Assembly (NCBI GenBank): GCA_008921705.1
Contig: VFFE01007583.1
Coordinates: forward strand, 1,993,496 to 2,057,495
Direction: 5' to 3'
DNA from: Burhinus oedicnemus
Lineage: Eukaryota > Chordata > Aves > Charadriiformes > Burhinidae
DNA: 64,000 bases
Made by a program: the position numbers and the translations under genes. Within the stretch, counting starts at the first letter, position 1. Each line of letters opens with the position of its first letter. Below are positions 25,875 to 35,928 of this stretch, in pieces. A model generated the notes under the pieces. The model searched no databases. It was given only the letters and a program-made list of their open reading frames with translations, and was not told where the DNA came from.

Positions 25875-26692
25875 ACAGAATCACAGAATCACCAGAATTG
25901 GAAGGGACCTCTGAAGATCATCTAGTCCAACTCCCCTGCCAAAGCAGGTTCACCTAAAACAGGTTGCACAGGATGGCATCCAGGCGGGGTTTGAATGTCT
26001 CCAGAGTCAGAGACTCCACCACCTCTCTGGGCAGCCTCTTCCAGTGCTCTGCCACCCTCAAAGGAAAGAAGTTCCTCCTCATGTTTAGATGGAACTTCCT
26101 ATGTTCAAGTTTGTGACCATTACCTCATCTCCTATCACTGGGCACCACTGAAAAAATGCTGGTGGCATCCTCCCGGCACCCTCCCTTTAAGTATTTGTAA
26201 GCATTGATGAGATCCCCCCTCAGTCTTCTCTTCTCCAGGCTAAAAACACTCAAGTCCCTCAGCCTTTCCTCATAAGAAAGATGTTTCAGTCCCCAAATCA
26301 TCTTTGTAGCCCTCTGTTGTACCCTCTCCAGCAGTTCCCTGGCCTTCTTGAACCAGGGAGCCCAGAACTGGACACAGTACTCCAGGTGCGGCCTCACCAG
26401 GGCGGAGTAGAGGGGGAGGAGAAACTCCCACGACCTGCTTGCCACACACCTCTTGATGCACCCCAGGATGCCATTGGCCTTCTTGGCCACAAGGGCACAT
26501 TGCTGCCTTATGGTCATCCATCCGGTGTCCACCAGGACTCCCAGGTCCCTCTCTGCAGAGTTGCTTTCCAGCAGGTCAGCCCCTAACTGGTACTGGTGCA
26601 TGGGGTTATTCCTCCCCAAGTGCAGTACCTTACACTTGCATTTGTTGAACTTCATTAGGTTTCCCTCTGCCCAACTTTCCCCTTCCCATCCC
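25875..26692 (-). mobile_element. CR1 LINE, 5'-truncated, inserted in the ERV remnant
   Basis: On the minus strand this has CR1 reverse-transcriptase C-terminal coding sequence followed by a short 3' UTR. It ends in GATTCTGTGATTCTGT, the ATTCT-type octamer tail by which CR1 elements terminate. The 5' end is truncated within the WAE-NLMKFNK region, typical for incomplete target-primed reverse transcription. ERV-like sequence lies on both sides, so the CR1 appears to have landed inside the retroviral remnant. CR1 insertions leave no reliable target duplication, and none is seen. It is the best preserved of the three CR1 copies. Confidence 0.85.
25954..26690 (-). pseudogene. CR1 ORF2 reverse-transcriptase C-terminal remnant, one premature stop
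   Basis: Continuous reading from about 26690 gives KCKVLHLG, then [43 protein letters not shown] and [12 protein letters not shown]. These are hallmarks of the thumb and C-terminal part of CR1 ORF2. A TGA at 26125-26127 interrupts it just after VVPSDRR. Reading on in the same frame continues CR1-like for 56 more codons to a TAG at 25954-25956. The first ATG of the open frame (26715) lies in flanking sequence and is not a real start. The catalytic core and endonuclease are absent, so it cannot act even without the stop. CR1 ORF2 is normally around 900-1000 residues. Confidence 0.85.
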
Positions 26693-26870
26693 TTGATATG
26701 ATACCCAGATATCATTCCCTTAGTCTATGGACCACCCCTGTGGAATGTCTGTAAAATGTCCGTGAATGTCCATAAATGCCCACAAATGCCCACAAATGTC
26801 CACAAAATGTCCACTGAGTTCATCTAGTCCATGACCACCTTTACCAAATGTAGCCTAGCACACTGTGTAG
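26693..26870 (-). mobile_element. ERV internal remnant on the far side of the CR1
   Basis: CAGATATCATTCCCTTAGTC and the following text up to about 26870 appear to be the continuation of the retroviral internal region split by the CR1. It includes an imperfect tandem array (26743-26816). No retroviral protein can be read. The outer boundary is uncertain: unique-looking sequence begins by about 26880. Confidence 0.4.
26743..26816. repeat. Imperfect 10-11 bp tandem array
   Basis: About seven units around the consensus AATGTCCACAA (for example AATGTCCGTG, AATGCCCACA, AATGTCCACAA) run head to tail. Differences are mainly C/T transitions and one-base length changes. It lies in the putative ERV internal remnant and may be a feature of that element's 3' untranslated region. 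Confidence 0.8.
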
Positions 26871-29041
26871 CTGGAACCTGGGGAAAAGAGCATAATGGGA
26901 AATCTCTGAAATTAAGGACCAATGTGGTCTCTCTGTATCTACTGAGCTGAAGGTATGGTCTCTGTTGTCTTGGGGTAGCAGACTTTAATTACTAGTTATG
27001 TAGGCCTGGATTTTTATGACTCTGCATTCATTTTCTTGTTTCATTCCAGCCTCTGTAGTTTTCTCATCCAGCAAATCAACCTGCATAATTGCAGAAAGGT
27101 CAGGTTTTGTTTTTATTTTTCTTCAACAAACATTATCTTTCTATTTGTATCATTTTACTTAGTCGCTAACGCTTTCCATTATACTAGATAAATTTTTATT
27201 TATAAAATCCTCTTGACTTATTGAACTGCTCCCACCTCTCTCCTTAATTGTCCAAATACAATTAGAGATCTGGATGAAATGGATCACCTTGGCAAAAATT
27301 CAGCCAGCTTTATTGCCAAATTCAAAGACTGACTGAGTAGGGAAAAAACGGTATATTGGCACACTTGGTTTAAAAACAATTCCAAATGTGTCCCTGTGTG
27401 GTATTAATTCCAGCTGAAACTCTGGAGGGTGATTAATTAAAATGTATTGTTGTAAATCCATTGTGATACATTCCAATACTAAGTGTGCTGGGCCAGACTG
27501 TGGTTTAGCATATGTATCCTAGAAAAGAATAAATTATCAGTGGTCTTCTTGCATGGCCTTCTACAAGGAGGAGAAAATGGAATAGAAGTAGTAAATGTCT
27601 ATCTGCTATTTTTTCTTTTCTAGCAGTGGCCAAACAGTGGCAGGAAAAAGGAGCAAAGACTGCTAAACCATATATCTAGATTGAGTCAAGAGGGATGTGA
27701 AACTGCTGTGAAGTGGGATCTATAGCACCTCAATTAACTGATAAGAAAGGAAGGTGGGCAGGTCAGAAAATATCCTCCTTTTTTCCTGTGTGTGTCATTC
27801 TTTCTGCCCTCAGGAAGTCACATGAGAAGGTTGTTCCAGCTGTGCCTGAAGTTTCTGCAATACCTTTCAAAGCAAGAGTCCAGTGTTGAGGTTTGGGACA
27901 AGAGTGGGGTGCACTAGCTGTGATGCCCAGGAAAAAATAGGTGCCCAGTGGTGGAGGTGTAGGGTCGTGGGCTCTGCCAGTAGAGAAGGTGATTCAGACA
28001 GAACAGGGAAAGCTCAGCAGCTTTGGCTGTTATGGAGGGTCTGTGTTAGGGGACGTGGGGACAGGGAACAAGGAACAGGTGGGATAAGATTTGCACGGAA
28101 TTGAAATGGTAGCTCTGGAATATTTAGGAGAGCCAGAGCAGAAGGAAAACCAAAACTCAGAGATCTGTGGTAAACAAGGGGTGGGGGCGGGGCAGTGGAA
28201 GCTTTGGGGAGAATGAAGAGATTCTCTGCAGTGGATGGGAGACATAGGGAACAGCTCTCTGGTCAGTCAAAGGGACAGAAGGAGCATTCAGGTAGAAGGG
28301 GCTTGGGTTGTCACCTGACTTGTCCTGCAGGAATTTTAGGCCGATGGTAGTATCGTTCACCCCACCTCATCTCCTGCAAGAAATATGAAACTGGTAAGTG
28401 AAGAAAAGAAAGCATCTTTCAAAAACATAATTCGTTTCCTGAGGCAATACAGTTACTTATATATCTACTGCTATGGTGCAGTCTAGCCCCCTACACTGTA
28501 TTTTCACCTCTTTCTAGAAAGGAGAACCTTTTGGTTTGTTTTCCTTTAAATGTATGCTTTTGTCTTTCAGTAATCAAGAAGTCATTTTTCAGTTAATATG
28601 AAACTGCCTGTCTTCAGGCCAGACACTGATCCGGGCACAAAATGTTGACAGCACCCCTATGCTATCAGACTGCTTATACAGAACAGGTTCAAAATAGGCC
28701 TTCAGTTTTCAGTAGGATTTACTAGATTTTTCTTTAATAAATGTGAACTAAAATGTTTTAAATATCTTCCCATCTTTTTACTTTTTCTTACAGCTGCTTC
28801 TTTCACACTGCTCCTATTCATAAACATATGATGAAAAAATAAACATATGATTTGTTAATTGCTAGAGGGTATCTTGATTCTGATAGCTTCCTTAGAGGCT
28901 GCATTCATCTTCCACCATTTTTATATTTACAAGCTAAAAGATGATTGTAGGAGGTGTTTCAACTGGGGAGAGAATACTGTCCCATCTGTGGCAGTACACA
29001 GAAGTGTCTTCTTACAGAAGCGTTGTTTGGGGTTCTTTCTG

Positions 29042-29057
29042 GATAGATAGATAGATA
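29042..29057. repeat. Short (GATA)n microsatellite
   Basis: Four GATA units in a row. Too short to be strongly variable, but a standard microsatellite seed. Confidence 0.8.
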
Positions 29058-30601
29058 TGAAGATGTGTAGGATTAGTGATGAAACATCCAAAAGTGAGGA
29101 GAGGTTGTAACATAATTGCACATCTTCCAGATCCTACACAAGAGATATGCTTCAATAGTACTCCACCTGCTCTCGGGTATGTTTAGTTTCCTATGAAGAT
29201 TTCATCTGCAGACTCTTTGTGAGGGGTATGCATATAGAATATGACATTAAGTCCTAATATTTCTGAGTTTCATTTAGCTGTTACTCATTAGGAAAGCAAG
29301 ATGCTAGTGTCTGCTCATCTTTACAGAGTTTAGATATGAGACAAGCTAATCAAAACAGACCAGAAGAAGAAAGAAATCAGTAGGCTATTTAACACTTATC
29401 CAAATTCAATGTTAAATCCACTTACCATTTAAGCAATTACGAATGATGTAGACAAAGTAATGGATAATATGGAGGGGCTATAGGACAAAACTACCCCATC
29501 TACTTTTTTGTAGAGGGATTTCAAATCTTTTCAGTTTCTATATACTTTTGTCCTTCTCAGAAAAGAAGGAAAATGACATTACCCAAATGGGGTTCTTTTT
29601 CAATAATGTGAGGTTAAATGGGTGATCTAGCTGTACCATAGATAAAAAATAATATTCGATAAGCATTACTTTAGGGTGGTAAAAACTGGTGTAAGATCAT
29701 TAATTAAAACTGGAGCATCTTATTTTTACATATTAACCAACACTTGCATATTCACAAATGCAGAAAGAATGAATGTCCAAATGGTTTAATTTTCACAGTA
29801 TAGTGCTGAAGCAGGCACTTCAGGTTATTAGTTTGTAAAAATTGTTTCTGTAATGTGACTCTGAGTCATGTATGACAGGGTCTCCCATGGGTAACAGAAA
29901 AGAATTTGGAGTAAGAATATAGCAACAAAGATTTCATTGTCCTTTTTCCTTTTCAGTTTTAAGTGGTTTTCATTCCAGCTTTTTTCTGAGGTCAGCGAGA
30001 CTGCAAAAGCAGTTAGTTGGACAAGACGAAGGCTTATTGTTTTGGTCTACAAATTATGATAGCCTAGGTAAGGTTTGGAGAGAAAGGTGGGTTACAGGAC
30101 CGCTAGTGGTGGCAGATTACTTCAGTTAACCATAGAGATCAGGAACATGTTAGAAGCTAGTGTCCCTGGATGTGGGGGAGCAATAGTGCAGCCATTCGGT
30201 ATGAAGCTTTGGCAGACACTTAGGAGAATCGGAATTGGGACTTCTGAATAGTCTTTAGATGAGGGGGTTTGCAATGCTGCTGTGCTGTTGAAAAGCTGGA
30301 TTTCAGCTCCAGGGAAAGGGTGGGGGGCACATTTAGTATTTTGGGATGCATTTACAGTAATGCATGTGCTCTATCTCTGGCTTCTGAGACCTGAAGAATT
30401 ACCTGTTGTTTCTGTATTTCCTTTTGTAAATCTTTTCTTGAGCCATTAAAATACATAATGCAGACCATGTTTATATTTAAATGAAGGCCCCATAACTGAT
30501 CACTAATCTTGCAAACAGACGAGCTATAAAAATGTTATCTGCCCAATTACATATGCTTCATGTGTCAGCAACAAAATTTTGAGAGGAGATTGTCTGCAGG
30601 G

Positions 30602-30666
30602 CGGTGGCGCACGGTGAGAACTCTTGAGCATCTTACTGATCGCAAATTGTACTTTTTCTTCCGCAG
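30602..30666 (+). other. CpG cluster with donor-like and acceptor-like words
   Basis: Five CpG dinucleotides occur in about 62 bases, unusual beside the CpG-poor flanks. ACG|GTGAGA at 30611-30619 resembles a 5' splice site. TTTTTCTTCCGCAG at 30653-30666 resembles a 3' splice site with its pyrimidine tract. The space between them is 53 nt, shorter than normal vertebrate introns. They may therefore belong to separate introns, or be coincidence. AATAAAG follows at 30672. I find no reading frame that supports an exon. Confidence 0.2.
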
Positions 30667-31110
30667 TTGCAAATAAAGAATATTAAATTAAGTGATGTTA
30701 ACTAGACTACTGTAGTAAGAAAGGACATATGTGTGATCTGGCACTTCCTGACTATTGATTACTCAGTCGCAGATATCAGAAAATCACTTTATCAGAATAG
30801 AATCAGAAATTATTACAATCAGAAAAGCACTTTAATACTGTGGTATCTAATTTTGAAAATTAAATAAAAGGTTGCACATTAAAATCCTGAACCTATATTT
30901 AGATGGCCACCACAATCCCCCTATTAAAACTTTCATTAACTAACTGTGAATTATCCTGCTCTCAAAGAGACGCTACAGTTAATCAGTAGTATTTATACAC
31001 CTCTGTGTCTATATTGCAGCAATCAACAGCAGTTCAAGCAATGTTCAAGTTCTTCAGGAATCTGTGTTTTTCGGAATCAAGATCTGTGTCTTAAGTGGTA
31101 AAAGCCTTGT

Positions 31111-31131
31111 GGGAGGTGGGGGTGGGGTGGG
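31111..31131 (+). other. G-quadruplex-forming motif
   Basis: Four runs of three or more G are separated by loops of 4, 1 and 1 bases: GGG, AGGT, GGGGG, T, GGGG, T, GGG. This meets the usual G3+N1-7 rule, and short single-base loops favour a stable parallel fold. No promoter or gene lies near, so a function is not implied. Confidence 0.8.
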
Positions 31132-31744
31132 AAAATGCAATTCTATTTTGTGTGATCTTATTTGTAGGCATCTTTGCCTTCTTTTTACGACTGCTACTTC
31201 CATTGCTCATGCTGTTAGCCTTGCAGACTAGACTACCTTGACTCCATCACCAAAGAGAAAGCCCCTTTCTTTTGGTTGAAATGAATATCTCCAGTTGTTA
31301 GCAATCTTATCTATGATGACCAGCCTCTGGAGAGGCAAAACCAGTAAAGTCTTACTCATGGTGTAGGTAATCTTATTTCATCCAAAATTAAGTGTTCATA
31401 TCTGTTGCTCTGTTCTCACATCTATGGAAATGCCTTAAAAAGTATTTCTCTGAGGCTAAAAAATCTTAGAATTGATAGAGCAACAGATTTGTGGCAGCAT
31501 TAATCATGACATTTAAATGCGTTTAATAACAAGGTAGAATGTTGGACTTCCCTGATAAATAAGTCTATTATTTGTCTATAAATATCAATAAAATAACTTG
31601 CTACAAATTATGCCACAAATTATATGTTGAAACAATATATGAGCACCATTACTTTTACATGTAGTCACAAATGTGTTCTACTTTGGCGAATGATTGATAT
31701 TAACAATTTGGATGTGTTTTCAGTTGTAGAGGCATATAGCAAGT

Positions 31745-32785
31745 ATCATGCGGCAGATTGAAGTGGAGTTAGCCACTCTTGGAAGGCGAACAGGACATCA
31801 GCAGGTCTCAAGCGGTGTTCCTCAGGGCTCAGTTCTGGGGCCAGCCTTGTTTAATATCTTTATTGATGATCTGGAGGAGGGGATTGAGTGCACCCTCAGT
31901 AAGTTTGCACATGACACCAAATTAAGCGGGAGTGTTGATCTGCTTGAGGGTAGGAAGGCTCTGCAGAGAGATCTGGACAGACTGGTTCGATGGGCTGAAG
32001 CCAACTGCATGAGGTTTAACAAGGCCAAGTGCCAGGTCCTGCACTTGGGTCACAACAACCCTGGGCAACGCTACAGGCTTGGGCAGAAGTGGCTGGAAAA
32101 GGCAGAAAAGGATCTGTGGGGTCCTGGTGGACAGCCCGCTACACATGAGCCAGCAGTGTGCCTAGGTAGCCAAGAAGGCCAATGGCATCTTGGCCTGTAT
32201 CAAGAATAGTGTGGCCAGCAGGAGTAGGGAAGTGATTCTGCCCCTGTACTCAGTGCTGGTGAGGCTGCAGCTTGAGTACTGTGTTCAGTTTTGGGCGCCA
32301 CAGTATAGGAGGGACACTGAGGTGCTGGAGTGTGTCCAGAGAAGGGCAACAAAGCTGGTGAGGGGTCTGGAGAACATGTCTTATGAAGAGCAGCTGAAGG
32401 AATGGGGATTGTTTAGTCTGGAGAAGGAAAGCTGAGGGGAGCCCTTATTGCTCTCTACAACTACCTGAAAGGAGGCTGGAGTGAGATGGGAGCTGGTCTC
32501 TTCTCCCAAGTAACTAGCGATAGGTGAAGAGGAAATGGGTTCAAGTTGCACCAGGGGAGGTTTAGGCTGGACATTAGGAAAAAATTTTTCACTGAAAGCC
32601 TTATCAAACATTGGAAGAGGCTGCCCAGGGAGGTGGTTGAGTCACCATCCCTAGATGTATTTAAAAGTTGTGTAGATGTGGTGCTTAGAGACATGGCTTA
32701 ATGGCAGACCTGGTAGAGTAGGGTCAATGGTTGGACTAGATGATCTTAGAGGTTTTTTGCAACCTAAATGATTCAATGATTCTAC
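31745..32785 (+). mobile_element. CR1 LINE, 5'-truncated, plus strand
   Basis: About 1.04 kb. It starts within the reverse-transcriptase domain, just upstream of the GVPQGS motif, and runs through the thumb region and a 3' UTR. The UTR carries GGTTGGACTAGATGATCTTA (32731-32750), typical of CR1. The end is AAATGATTCAATGATTCTAC, a two-copy ATGATTC(A/T) tail. Orientation is opposite to the copy at 25875. The 5' boundary is approximate. The element is more mutated than the 25875 copy and less so than the one at 7530. Confidence 0.9.
31748..32435 (+). pseudogene. CR1 ORF2 reverse-transcriptase remnant, catalytic Asp lost and frameshifted
   Basis: The open frame from 31748 shows [10 protein letters not shown] (residues 23-32), LFNIFIDDL (34-42) and FAHDTK (53-58), then RWAEAN and KCQVLHLG. 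In active enzymes the last motif is FADDTK; here GAT has become CAT, so the first catalytic aspartate of the YXDD/FADD box is His55. One extra T near 32115 (GATCTGTGGGGTC) shifts the frame. An in-frame TAG at 32163-32165 follows in the restored register. Homology resumes in the frame at 32190-32435 ([20 protein letters not shown]) and shifts again near 32430. It is a dead copy. Confidence 0.88.
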
Positions 32786-35700
32786 AATTGTTTCACAGTT
32801 GTCTATAAACTGAACACTCCGGTAAATTGGCAAAAGAATGATTACCAGCCTAGAATAATTACTTCTGAAGATCTGAAGAGATTGGGTCCTTTCAAGACCT
32901 GGTCTGGACAGAGTTGCAAGGACTAGGGTTTCTTTACAAGTAAAAACCAGTGTTTTAAAAGCTAGGCAAAACTCAGGCTGCCATATTCCCTGCTCACTTG
33001 TACTAGTGGCTTGCTCTCTGCTGATCTGTTTCCTCAACACTGTTTGTTGGCTGAAAGAAAGAGGTGGCTGGAAGGGGCGGAAGTGATGGAGCTATGGCAA
33101 AACTGCATCAGTGCTAATGTAAATTAGCTTATTAAGTCAAGGAGCCACAGCCTTAGTGGTGTAAGTAGTGGAGAAAATTAGGACTTGAGGAAGATTCCCA
33201 TCTTAGCAATGGATGAATTGCTCCATGGAAGTGACTTTCCCTGGCTAATTATACTGGGAAAATTAACAAATATTAAGATTGAACATTTAATTAACAAAAA
33301 TTAGGTGACATAAATTTCATCCTACTCATAAAGTAAGAGGAAAATTGAAGTAAATGAGGGAAATAATGATTTACAATAAAAGAGCAAGGAAAATTAAAGG
33401 AAAGGAGACATAAGACAAGATATTCTTTATTGATTTGGAGTATTATTTTTACTTTCAATGTTCTTCCATGTTTTTTTCATATAACTTTCATTTTATCAGC
33501 AAAGCGATAACGCCTGATATCTTAGGCCTTCAAAGTCTGTGATCTGCCATAGTTATCTAAGGAGGATAGGGGTCAGTCCTAATGAGACAGCTAGAGGCTG
33601 GGTTTGCTGTTGGGGTGTTTAAAACAGCACTGGTGCTGCTTGCATTTGTCCCTTGTTCGGCTCTGGTTCCTATGTAGCTGTTTATCTCTAAACTTGATTT
33701 GGTCTGGCTCTGCTTCAGCCTGAGCTTGATGTTCCACCAAAGAGGAACTTCATGGAAACTCATAGTCCTAAAGGTTTCCACTCCTTCTGCAGGTTGAGAT
33801 TGATACAACTGAGAGCAGAAAGAGGCTTTTACTCATACAAGGAAACAGACCAAGTCATAAATGAGATCATAAATTCTGGTTATTTATTCAGGCTCTGTAA
33901 TCTGATTAAAAGCAAGATTGAAAGGTTCAAGTAGTTTTTATTACTGCTAGAGATGTATTCTTCTTGCTCTGTACGCAGTAATCAGAGTGGAATTCTTACG
34001 ATATTCATGGCGGGGGAAAACAACCCAGCCCATTCCAATTAGATATTGGCGTTGGGTGTTTTGGGGTTTGGTTGGAGGGAGGAGGAGGAGCGTTGGGAGA
34101 GAACTGTCAATTTTTGAGTGATCATTGTACCTTAACATTAAAGCAGTTGAAACAGATGATCCTAATTCTCAGAAAGATCCATTTTCTAAGATGGCAGAGG
34201 AGAAACTGTCAGTGGCATCTGATTTGGATATATATCAATATAACCATACAAATAGAACTCTCAGACTTCTAGCACATTTTGGAGGACAGATCTATTTTAA
34301 AGTCAATCACGCTTACACAAATTAGTAAACAAGAACTGTTAAGAGGTTTTGAAAACCATAGCATAATTATGCTAAAAAAGAATAATTTTTACTATTCCTA
34401 CCCTGCTTGATCCATGAAATAACAAGTGGTTAAGACAACGTAGGAAAATTTCTTGTTGGGGAAAGTTGCAATTAACAGTGTAAGTAAAAAAATTTAAAGT
34501 CTTTTTTCCAAATCCTCATTTGACCATCTGTACAAGGAAGTATAATTTGATTTTACTATATGACATTTTAAAGCCACATTAGGACAGTCAGAGAATCCAA
34601 ATCTTTGGTTTTGACACATCTGCATGTTGTCTTTACTTTTGTTATGCATATCTCATCCATTCTAAGAAACTGGAAGTGAGATTAAATGTAATTTAAAGAT
34701 GTTTAAATACTAGCTTCTCTCTTGTTTGCTTTAAAAAAAACCAAAATAATGAAAAAAACTTATGCTACTTGAGTTTACACTATCGTGGTATTCTTATTCT
34801 TGCAGCTCATGCTTTAAGATTCAGTCAGTTTGGGGGATGCTTAGCAAGTCATTGATTTATAAAGAAGGATTTTCAAGGAAAAGTTACTATTGTGAAATGA
34901 CATAATGTTTCCTTTTGGAGTAGGGGATGGCAAATAAGAATTGTGGTAAAGATTAATCCTGCTTGTTCCATACTGGTTGCTTTAATAGGTTCTCTTTGGA
35001 AAGCTAAGGGGTGTAAATCCAGGGGAAAGCATGTGAGAGTTACTGCTAAAGCATAAGTCATGGAGATTGTTATATGGAATGATTTGCCACTGATGATTAG
35101 AGTGAGCAAAAGTTTGCCCATTTTTATAGCCTTTAGTGTGGTCTATATAATTGGTTAGGTTCTATTATTTTTGTTATTTGTGTTGTATTTAGACTCCAAC
35201 TGAGAGTAGGACCTGTTTTTGCTATTTTGCACTCTAGAAAGGTGTAACTCATCATTGTCCCAAAAGTCTGCAGGTTAAATAGACCAACAAGAGGCTAGAA
35301 AGAAACTAGAGACACAGCTCCGAAGTGATTTGGTCAAGGTCCCACAACAAATCTCTTGCTAAAGACAGAACCTTTTTGTCCCAATGGAAATCAAGTATTT
35401 AAGAACAAAGCAAAAGCATAAATTGCTGTAATTTGGGAAAAGCAGGAAAAAGAAAGAAACATTAAAAGTCATCTTACGCATCCATGTATATGTCTACCTG
35501 ATAAGCCTGCAAAGTAACATGAACTAATCTGATTTATAGTGTTATAAAAATGTCATAATTATTTGAAAGCATAGTTGATTGCAGCACTTTGGTGCTGAAA
35601 CAGGGAGCTTTTTAACAGTTATACGTTTCTGTCCAGAATTAGTGGTGTTATCTGGATTTCTGGGTCAGCAATTTTATTTATTATTTCTTTTTAGTAAAGA

Positions 35701-35833
35701 TAGAGATGGTTGGGGAAGAACTCTAGAAAAAAATTCAGGATACACCACAGTAAGGTTAGGCCATGTGGTTAAAGGGAGAACAGGTCTTCTAACTTTTCAA
35801 AAGATAAAGACATTGAAGTCTTTGTTATAACAA
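32786..35833. other. AT-rich unique sequence, no gene
   Basis: No gene and no recognised repeat. A G-rich patch lies near 34050-34100 (GGTTTGGTTGGAGGGAGGAG). The frames of 60-129 codons here are scattered and lack family features. Confidence 0.55.
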
Positions 35834-35834
35834 G

Positions 35835-35928
35835 TAAATATAAATATAAATATAAATATAAATATAAATATAAATATAAATATAAATATAAATACAAATA
35901 CAAATACAAATACAAATACAAATATAAA
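35835..35928. repeat. Two-phase hexanucleotide microsatellite (TAAATA)n(CAAATA)n
   Basis: About 94 bases of six-base units. The first part is TAAATA repeated; then about five units read CAAATA; the last unit returns to TAAA. Translated on the minus strand it gives alternating Leu-Tyr, an artefact open frame. The block of identical variant units suggests slippage copying of one T-to-C change. Confidence 0.95.

Larger units (their letters stand above)
26871..31744. other. AT-rich unique sequence, no gene
   Basis: No gene is supported. From about 27780 to 28330 the plus strand is G- and A-rich, including GGGGTGGGGGCGGGG at 28178-28192. This explains several longer minus-strand frames. A (GATA)4 run is at 29042-29057. 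A CpG cluster with splice-like words (30602-30666) and a G-quadruplex motif (31111-31131) are listed separately. Confidence 0.5.

Noticed and set aside
26270..26701. Three further frames inside the CR1 at 25875-26692
   Set aside because: Shadows of the reverse-transcriptase remnant in other frames and on the opposite strand.
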